Shown here in pieces: positions 55,862-64,000 of a stretch of 64,000 bases of DNA (the first letter of the stretch is position 1; each line of letters opens with the position of its first letter). The stretch spans positions 61,448,501 to 61,512,500 of the forward strand of contig CM077593.1 of NCBI GenBank assembly GCA_039654915.1, in the 5' to 3' direction. The stretch is from Aquilaria yunnanensis (Eukaryota; Streptophyta; Magnoliopsida; Malvales; Thymelaeaceae). A program made the position numbers and the translations under genes. The notes under the pieces are model-generated. The model was not told the DNA's origin. It made no database searches and saw nothing but the letters and a program-made list of their open reading frames with translations.

Positions 55862-58225
55862 TGGTGACACCCAATTTCGTCCGACTATTAAAAAAATTAA
55901 TTAATTAAAAATTATTAACTAAAAAAAATTAATTTAACAAAAATAATATATTATTAGTTTAATGGGGGACATTTTTGTCATATGGTGTTAGTTAAAATAT
56001 ATATATAGGTATACATATATATCTGTATGTGTGTATTAGAAATATTAATTAATTATTAATTATTTCTTAACTAATTATTAATTAATTAAAAAAAATTAAA
56101 AATTAAAATTAAAAACAGAAAATTCCTCCCCCAGCTGAGCCTTCCTGGGGAAAGGCTGGGATATTTTTAGAAGGCTCTAGGCCTCTATCATTGGAGATAA
56201 AATCTTATCTTCTCTCCCTCTCACGGGGGCACAACGGGAGCTCTCTTTCTTCCTCCCGACCTCACTCTCCCACTAAAAAATAAAAAAAAAAACTCTCTTC
56301 CCTCTCCCTGAACCAACTCCCTCTCTCTCTACAGAGCTCGCCTGATCTCGGTTTTTTTTTTTTTCTCTTCTCTCAAACCCGACGTTTCTGGCCGTCCACC
56401 TCGCCGCCCAAGTCACGTCTTCCCTGCCAGTCAAGCCTTCCAAGCCCTCGCGCCTCCTCTGCTGTCCGTTCGCGCCCGATCGCATCACTCCAGGCCATCC
56501 TCCATCGCACGTCTCGGCCATCGCCTGGCTCCTGCTGCGTCGCCCAACCCGTCGCATCGCCCAACTCCCTCTTTCTCACCGGAATTTTACTCTCTCCATG
56601 TTCGCCGTCATACCCTGAGGCCATCATCGTCGTGCTCCCATCAGAGCTCATCTCCAGCCGCCGCACGTTCTCCTTGAAGCCGTCCTCCGTCCCTTGCCCC
56701 GCTTCCGTTCACGCCCCCTCCCACTCTAGCCTCCTTTCCCGTCGTAGTCGTTGTCTGACGCATCATCGTTCGTCTCCGTCGCAACGCCACCGTCGCCTCC
56801 AGCCACCTCCCCCTGTGCTCCTTTGCTGCTGTGCAACAGAGGAAGAAGAAGACGCGTTTTTGCGATTTGACCAAGTCAAAATTTAAAAATTTGGAGTAAA
56901 ATTCTCATTTAATCCTTAGTAATCTTTATTTATCCATCCAAGTTACTAACTTATTTTATCTTGCATATCAATCACTGTCAACATTTTTTTTTTCTTTTTT
57001 TTTTTTTATGGTTTGGCCGTGCATCAATTTAATTACTAAATTCACATAGGAATACAAGTTAGGGTGTCTATTTTTATTTTATTTTATTTTATCTTAAAAT
57101 CTTTTTAATTTTAATTGAATCTATTTGATGCGTTTAAAAGATCAATGTTTGAGAATTCATTCTATGTAAAATCACAGGATTAAGAAGAAAGTGACAGCAT
57201 TTGTTTATTTTCCTGGTTTAATTTTTTGAGCTCTCCTCCTTGGATATTGTTTGTTTTATTAAAATCTGCACATGAGATTGTATATAACCTTGATTTTGGA
57301 TTGAAATCGGTATGATATCTGTTTGAATTGAAAAGAGCGCTTCTCTGGCTGAAGGTCACAGAGAACGAATTGGAGAAGATGACTTGAGATGGCATTTACT
57401 TAACTTTTGGATCAATAACAAAAATGGGTCCTCTAGATTACCTTTGTGATAAATTATGCCCTAATTTTTTGGTCATTTATAGCCTAAATAATTACTAAAT
57501 TGTTTGTTGGCCATGAAACTTTTTTACTTTATGTATTTCGATCATTGACTTACTTATTTGCTTTTGTTCGTTGATTAATGACGTAAATTAATTTAAGAAG
57601 TAATATTAAGCATAATTGGATCAGATAGACTTTTTCTTAATAGTTAATCTAAAATTAGTTTTAATATAATAAAAAAAATCACATTTAGGAAAATTCAGTT
57701 TGCGTGTACCGTTTATTAATTAATTAAATAATTAAATTTAAATTAATTTTTATATCCGGATGATCCGGCAGGATCTACGGTTTGGAAAATATTAACTTTT
57801 AAAATAAATAAATTAAATAAAAAGATAAAAATCCATATTTTTACGATATGGATTACAATTTCACCAAATTCCGTGTCCAAATGACTCGGCAGAGTCCATG
57901 GTTCGGAATCAAAATCTTCCGTGTCCAAATGACTCGGCAGAGTCCATGGTTCGGAAGTATAAAATTCTATACAAATTAACTTAAAAATCCACATTTCGAC
58001 TAATTCAGTTAAAATTTCTAATTTTGAAAATTAACTGAAAATTATTTAAAAGCAAAGTAAAACAAAATTAAAATCAACTAAGGTACCAATTTTGGGCGCT
58101 ATAACAATATTGTTTAAGCGTAACCGTACTCCCGATCCCCGAACTCTCGCAGACCAATTTTAAGGTGACCAATCGACCTAGGTAAACGGATTGGTGGCGA
58201 CTCCAGAAAACCCGACGTTGCCACA
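55862..58225 (+). mobile_element. 3' LTR of the 16.2-kb element (2364 bp)
   Basis: It is nearly identical to 42055-44415, including the C-rich block (56300-56880) and the 47-bp direct repeat. Differences are scattered single bases and homopolymer length changes. Confidence 0.95.
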
Positions 58226-58699
58226 ATACCATTTTTTGTTATTCTTTTTTCAATAGTCAAACACCACTTTTAATTACTAAAATCTCTTGCCCTTTACTAT
58301 ATTAATCCTAAAACATTATTATACAGAGATTACACCCTAATGTTAGGTCAGCTCTAAATTGAAATTTTTTGTTTTCATGGAAAAATTGATTTTATCAATC
58401 ATTAAACCCACTTTTTATTGTTATAACTCTAATTTTTCCTCTATTCATCTCCAAAATTTATCTTTAATAACTGTATTTCAATATTTATATTAAATACTAT
58501 CATATAGTAAATCTTCATAACCCCTTAACATATAAACCTCGTATAACCTAATGTGTAGTTGTGCATATATTTTAGTGGACACTGGTTCTTCCTTAGAGGG
58601 TGAGAGATGAGAGTGAGAGGAGAAAGGGATGGGAGAAAAGATTATCCATCCAAAAATCAAGAAAAGAGAAATGATAGTACATATCAAAAGAAAAAAGGA

Positions 58700-60565
58700 A
58701 ATGATACTTTAAACTATATTCTAAAACCCATGAGGCGCTACTATTGAAACTACAGTAATGAACAGTGCCGGTACGATTTTGCCCATCCAATAACATGAAC
58801 TGGTGCTTTTCTTTTTTTTTTTTTGCTGCTTCCAACTATGGTCAAACCCCTCTTTTGGTCCTAAGATGTTTCACTTCTGCCCTAATGCTCCCCAACTTTC
58901 TCCTTCTGTTGCCAGTTTTTGGTATTTAATATGAAATAACTTTAGTCAATTTTTTTGTTTTCTTGTTCTTTTACCCTTACTATATTAATGGTTAAACCAT
59001 TCATTGATTAGCATAAATGCAATAAAATTTTATATTTTTTTTATGATGTGTTATTTTCTAAAGTAAAACATTGGTTACCACTAACATAGTAAACGTAAAA
59101 AGAAAAAACTCTATGATTAATGAAGTGATTTGGTCAATAATTCCTAAAATGAAAAGTGAACTTTTTTAATAAACTTTTCATCTATATTAAAAATTAAAAT
59201 TTAAACTTTTCAGTGCAATATTATGTTTTACAGTATTATGTTTTGATCATAATTGATATAAGAACATAACATAGAAAAAATCTTAACAAAATTAAGATAA
59301 AAAAAAATTTTAATCAATGAACATAAATTTATGACTTAGAATTGTTAAATTATTATTATTGATATTTACTTTAATTATAAATTTATTGAAGTTATTATTA
59401 TATACTAAAGATGCAACAAATTCAATGTTCAATGAACACCGAACGAAATGCTGCCGTATTTTTTTTTTTTTTCACTTTTGACCCTCTAAAGCCTGTGAGA
59501 CACTACTGTTAAAACTACAGTAATGAACAGTGCCGGTACGATTTTACCCTTCCAATACCATGCGCTGTTGCTTTTTTTTTTTTTTGCTGCTTCCAACTAC
59601 AGTCAAACCCCTCTTTTGGTCCTAAGATGTTTCACTTTCGCCCTAATTCTCCCCAACTTTCTCTTTCTATCGCCAGTTTTTGCTATTTAATATGAAATAA
59701 CTTTAGTCAATTTTTTTGTTTTCTTGTTATTTTACCTTTACTATATTAAGGGTTAAACCATTCATTGATTAGCATAAATGCAACACAATTTTATATTTTC
59801 TTTATGATGTGTTATTTTCTAAAGTAAAACATTGGTTACCACTAACGTAGTAAAGGTAAAAAGAAAAAACTCTATGATTAATGAAGTGATTTGGTCAATA
59901 ATTCCTAAAATGAAAAGTGAACTTTTTTAATAAACTTTTCATCTATATTAAAAATTAAAATTTAAACTTTTCAGTGCAATATTATATTTTACAATATTAT
60001 GTTTTGATCATAATTGATATAAGAACATAACATGGAAAAAATCTTAACAAAATTAAGATAAAATAAAATTTTAATAAATGAACATAAATTTATGACTTAG
60101 AATTGTTAAATTATTATTATTGATATTTATTTTAATTATAAATTTATTGAAGTTATTACTATATACTAAAGATGGAACAAATTCAATGTTCAATGAACAC
60201 TGAACGAAATGCTGCAGTTTTCTTTTTTTTCGCTTTTGACCCTCTAAAGCCTGTGAGGCGCTACTATTGAAACTACAGTAATGAACAGTGCCGGTACGAT
60301 TTTGCCCTTTCCAAACCATGCGCTGCTACTTTTTTTGTTTTTTTTTTTACTGCTTCCAACAATGGTTTTGGTCCTAACATGTTTTACTTCTGCCCTAATT
60401 CTCGCCAACTTTCTCTTTCTGTCGCCAGTTTTTGGTATTTAATATGAAATAACTTTAGTCAATTTTTTTCTTTTCATTTTCTTTTACCTTTACTAAATTA
60501 ATGGTTATACCATTCATTGATTAGCATAAATGCAACACAATTTTATATTTTTTTTATGATGTGTT
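58700..60565 (+). repeat. About 760-bp tandem repeat, 2.4 units
   Basis: AACAGTGCCGGTACGATTTT recurs at 58761, 59526 and 60284, giving periods of 765 and 758 bp, and the intervening sequence is clearly alignable throughout. The third unit is cut at 60565 by the gypsy element. It is non-coding and AT-rich apart from the quoted motif. Confidence 0.85.
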
Positions 60566-61666
60566 TGTAGACATCAGAATTTAATTGGGTTAAAAAATAT
60601 TAAACCCAATTTAAATTGTCTAGCCCATCTCCAAAATGATGCCCAAAATTCAAAAGTACACCAATTTTGGAGGCTACGAATTCAAGAAACTCAATTTTCT
60701 GGAGCTCAAAAGCACACAACTGGAGGTCCTGAATGAAGACTCATTATGCCATTTTGGCCAAAGTCCACTTTTGGTAAATTGGGCCTTAAAATCCAAAATG
60801 ATTAAAGCCCATGATTTTGCTCAAATATTCTAGAACATTCTAGAATGCTCCATTAATTATCCTTTTAAATTAAATAAACTGGATAATTAATGAGAGATAA
60901 TTATCATATTTATTTTCTCTTAAGAAAAATACAAGAGATAAATATGTGATAATTGTCAAATGTGGTTTTCTTGAACCAAACCACTTCCTTTCTACACCTA
61001 TAAATAGGTCCCCAAAGCCAAAGAAGAAGGGAAAGAGGAGAAGAAGAAATTGGAGAGGCAAAAACTTAGAGAGGAAGAAAAATCTCTCTATAAGAAGTTT
61101 TCTACTGTTCTTTAAGCCGATCAAGCACAAACGCCCGGCAAAAGAAGAAATCAACTCCAAAGAAGATCAAATCCCAGTTTCAAGGCCAGATTCAAAGAAC
61201 GCGGTGAGGAACGCAAAGAACGCGAAACGATGCTTCATCAAGTTCAAGTTCAGATCCGGCGGAAGCAGTGAGGAACGTGAAGAACGTGAGATAGCACTGC
61301 ATCAAGTTCAAGTCCAGATCCGGTGGAAGCGGCGAGGAACGTGAAGAATTCGTTTCTGTGCTGCGGCAAGTAAAACTCCAAGGAAAGAGGCAAGAAAGCG
61401 GCGGACATTGCCCCGAAGCCCCCCAAGTCCAAGGAGTACAATAGAAATCTTACACCGAAAGAAGCAGCAAGAACCTCGATTCGTGTTTGTGCAAGACAAG
61501 TCCATAATCCGTGTTCGTGAAGAAGCCGTTCGTGTCTCCACCAAAAGCTCGAAGCATTAATAAGAGTCGATCTCCCAAAATCTCTGTTCTCAATTTTAAT
61601 ATTGTAATTTGTGCTACAATTAATTTCAGGGTGTAATTATTTTTACACTCGAAATTTGTGTGTACA
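60566..61666 (+). mobile_element. 5' LTR of the right-hand gypsy element (1101 bp)
   Basis: TATAAATAGG at about 61000 is the likely promoter TATA box. Downstream lies a purine-rich leader (AGAAGAAGG runs) with two imperfect 70-bp repeats (ATCAAGTTCAAGT-CAGATCCGG) at about 61236 and 61305. Confidence 0.8.
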
Positions 61667-61672
61667 AATTTC

Positions 61673-61691
61673 TGGCGACTCCGCTGGGGAC
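61673..61691 (+). other. Primer-binding site of the right-hand gypsy element
   Basis: TGGCGACTCCGCTGGGGAC is identical over 19 bases to the site at 44419-44437. Confidence 0.85.
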
Positions 61692-61749
61692 ATTCTCTAC
61701 CACTCATCTCTCGCATCGAGAAAGTTTTGAAGAAACTCAAGTAAAGATC

Positions 61750-64000
61750 ATGGAAGCAAAAAATGTTGTTGTCAACACCAAGAAATCTATGGCAAAGGAA
61801 AAGGAAGTCGCACCGGTCACTCGTGCAAAAGCTCGTGCTGAAGGATCTCAATTGGCGTCTCCGCTAAAGCAATTTTCTCGCAAAAGTAAGAAGGAAGGAG
61901 TTGCTGTAGAGAAGCAAGAAGTTCAGCCAACAAAAGGGAGATCCAATCCTTCAAGCCACTCCAACCACTCAAGTAGGAACAAGGAAGTGGAGGTTTCCGC
62001 CGAGAAAATAAGGGCTCACTCATCTTCCAAGACATCAATGAAAAAGGCCACTACAAGTGAAGAATCTAAAATTGGATCTGTGACTTTGCCAAAGAAAAGG
62101 TGGGCAGATTACTCTTCATCCTCGGAGTCGAACTTACCAGCCTTGGTAGCAGATTCTGGAAATCCTGATGATCGTCTTAAGCAGATGGCATTTTCCATTG
62201 AAAAGCGGATGGCAAAACTTGAAGAGAAAGATGCCCAAATTGCATTGTTGATGAGTAAATTAGAAGCTCAACATGTTTCGGGGGAAGCAACTACAAGTGG
62301 CACTAAGAAGGCTGATGATCCTACTGCTGAAAAACTCGAGAACATGGAAAAGCAGCAAAAGCAAAGTCAATATGATCGTACGGTCCTGCAAAGTGCCCTA
62401 AATGACACAGCTCAAAGGTCTGTGGCCTCATTGTCTGTGCAGCAACTTTAACACATGATCATGGATACCATTCGAGCTCAATCTGGAGTGGCTCCACAAT
62501 CATCCCTAGTATATGCAAAGCCATACTCAAGGAGGATCGATGAGCTAAGGATGCCATTAGGCTATCAACCACCAAAATTCCAACAATTTGATGGCAAGGG
62601 CAATCCGAAGCAACATGTGGCTCACTTCATTGAAACCTGCAACAATGCCGGGACCTATGGTGATCTTATGGTGAAGCAATTTGTGCGGTCATTGAAAGGA
62701 GCTGCTTTTGACTGGTACACGGATATTCCTGCAGGATCCATTGATGGATGGGACCAACTCGAAAGAGAGTTTTTGTCACGTTTTTACAGCACTAGAAGGA
62801 CGTTTAGCCTCCCGGAGCTGGCAGCAATCAAACAAAGGAAGGACGAGCCAGTGACAGAATACATAAAGCGATGGAGAACCAACGTCCTTAACTGCAAGGA
62901 GTGGATAAGTGAAGCCTCTTCCATCGATATGTGTGTGCAAGGGATGCACTGGGGAATACTCTATAGCTTGAAGGGAAACATGCCACATTCATTTGAAGAA
63001 CTCACAACAAGGGCTCACGACCTGGAGATCCAGATTGCAAGGCATGGGAGCTATGTTCCAAGCAGTTCCTCTCAAAAGAGAGATGGCAAGAAAGACAAAG
63101 AAGAAAAGGTTGTGAAAACAAAGGGAACCATGGCTGTAGCTGCTACTCCGGCAAAAATCTCCAAAGGGAGCTCAAGTCTTGATGCTAAATTTGTGAAGGG
63201 CCAACTGGATGTAAAGAAAAGATTGACACTCAAGGAACTTGAAGCAAAACAATACCCATTTGCAGATTTGGATGTGCCGGCAATCTTGGACCAGTTGCTA
63301 GAAAGGAACTTGATAGAATTGCCAAATCCAAAGAGACCGGAGGAGGTTGGAAGGATAGATGACCCTAAGTATTGCCGATTTCACCGTATCGTTGGCCACC
63401 CCGTCGAGAAATGCTTTGTGTTGAAGGATCTTATAGTCCGCATGGAAAAGGAAGGGCATATCAAATTCAATGATTTGGAAGAACCATTGGTTTCCAATGT
63501 TGCCGAGATATGCCTTGAAGCGACTTCCCCAAGGCTCGTAGAAAAACTTGAGGATGAAGTCAAGGTCTCTACTCAAGACTTCGTAGAAAAGGAAAATACA
63601 CTTACATATGGCCCAAAAGATGTTATCCCGGTGAAATTTAAAGTCGATGGCGAGGTAACAACTATTTATGCATACCCTGGTATGCCAAAATACTCTGAAA
63701 ACCTAAACGCCCCAAGCTTCTATGATGTCATGATCAATGACTTAGATACATGGGAATCTTCATCTGAGTCGGAAGATGAAGTCGATGATGGATGGTCAAC
63801 ATTCATAAGTAAGAAAGAAAAGTATGCTTGGACAAAAAAAGTAAGCATCCCAAGTCCTTCAAGAGTGTTCGACCCGATGAGCTACCGAGCAGAGAAGCCA
63901 ACTGGGTGGGGAGATTTAACAAGTTCCAGTTCGTCAGACGAGCAAGATGGTGAATGGACAATGGTGAGAGAACGAAGACAAAGAAAGAACCAACCATCAT
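61750..64000 (+). pseudogene. gag: gypsy gag (to protease start), one in-frame stop, cut by the window edge
   Basis: Frame 1 is open from ATG 61750 to the edge except for TAA at 62449-62451, most simply a C-to-T change in a Gln codon. The N-terminal 230 residues are basic and Ser-rich. A retrotransposon gag domain follows at about 62560-63030 (AAFDWYTDIP, REFLSRFY, VTEYIKRWR). A C-x2-H-x4-H-x4-C knuckle (YCRFHRIVGHPVEKC) is at about 63370-63420. Beyond it an acidic Ser-rich linker runs to the edge. Translation could also restart at ATG 62455 just after the stop, which would give a gag lacking the basic N-terminus. Apart from that stop the gene is well preserved. Confidence 0.85.

Larger units (their letters stand above)
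42055..58225 (+). mobile_element. 16.2-kb non-autonomous LTR retrotransposon carrying four genes
   Basis: Two direct repeats (42055-44415 and 55862-58225) begin TGTTGACACCC or TGGTGACACCC and end GACGTTGCCACA, flanked by TSD ATACC (42050-42054 and 58226-58230). A primer-binding site follows the first and a polypurine tract precedes the second, so the element reads on the plus strand. By eye the LTRs differ at about 18 of 2360 sites (about 0.8%). The 11.4-kb interior has only a trace of gag/protease-like sequence, no RT or integrase, four intact sense genes (48670-51995) and a 3.2-kb array of hairpin repeats. The size and lack of pol fit a large retrotransposon derivative moved in trans. Confidence 0.95.
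60566..64000 (+). mobile_element. Ty3/gypsy LTR retrotransposon, 5' part, continues beyond the window
   Basis: The LTR is 60566-61666 (TGTAGACATCAG to TGTGTACA), then a primer-binding site at 61673, then gag. GTGTT at 60561-60565 would be the left TSD; the right side is off-window. The gag type (C-x2-H-x4-H-x4-C knuckle) is of the Tat/Athila/Ogre kind. It inserted into the third unit of the 760-bp repeat. Confidence 0.85.

Overview
The window is repeat-dense nuclear DNA of a flowering plant, probably a eudicot. It holds Ty1/copia and Ty3/gypsy polyproteins, spliced eukaryotic ORFs, solo LTRs with 5-bp target-site duplications (TSDs), a Pack-MULE and a Tourist-like MITE. No prokaryotic features are seen. 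The species cannot be named from the sequence. About 80% of the window can be assigned to mobile elements, many nested in one another.

Left part (1-28 kb). A Tat-lineage Ty3/gypsy element enters from the left edge (1-7522). It carries a sense pol with two nonsense codons, an intact four-exon antisense gene (3311-5758) and a 3' LTR, and it sits in the integrase of a degenerate copia element (7523 to about 16 kb). The copia pol is also split by a 1.4-kb solo LTR (8576-9991) and a 2.5-kb solo LTR (10220-12732). A second, older gypsy pol (about 19.5-28.0 kb) is split by three further members of the 1.4-kb LTR family and by a 702-bp MITE. Removing the insertions restores the broken reading frames, so the nesting order is well supported.

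Middle (28-42 kb). A 2.76-kb Mutator-like element with long terminal inverted repeats (TIRs) and a 10-bp TSD (29189-31951) carries the 3' end of a senescence-regulator S40-type gene. An internally deleted Tat element lies on the minus strand (33703-39877, TSD GCTTC). It keeps gag-protease and the first part of the antisense gene but has lost about 4.6 kb of pol.

Right part (42-64 kb). The most unusual object is a 16.2-kb LTR element (42055-58225, TSD ATACC). Its 2.36-kb LTRs differ at only about 18 sites by eye, and it has a clear primer-binding site and polypurine tract. Apart from a short degenerate gag/protease-like trace it has no gag-pol. Instead it carries four intact intronless genes in sense orientation: three tandem 182-residue Cys4 zinc-finger proteins and one LOG-family cytokinin-activating enzyme. 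They have similar compact promoters. An 87-bp repeat is amplified upstream of LOG, and about 42 tandem hairpin-forming units follow, before the polypurine tract. The zinc-finger core resembles the small nucleic-acid-binding proteins of carlavirus-type plant viruses, but this is a hypothesis. The element looks like a young, non-autonomous gene-carrying retrotransposon. A third gypsy element (60566 to the right edge) has the same 19-nt primer-binding site and an almost intact gag, so it or its relatives could supply proteins in trans.
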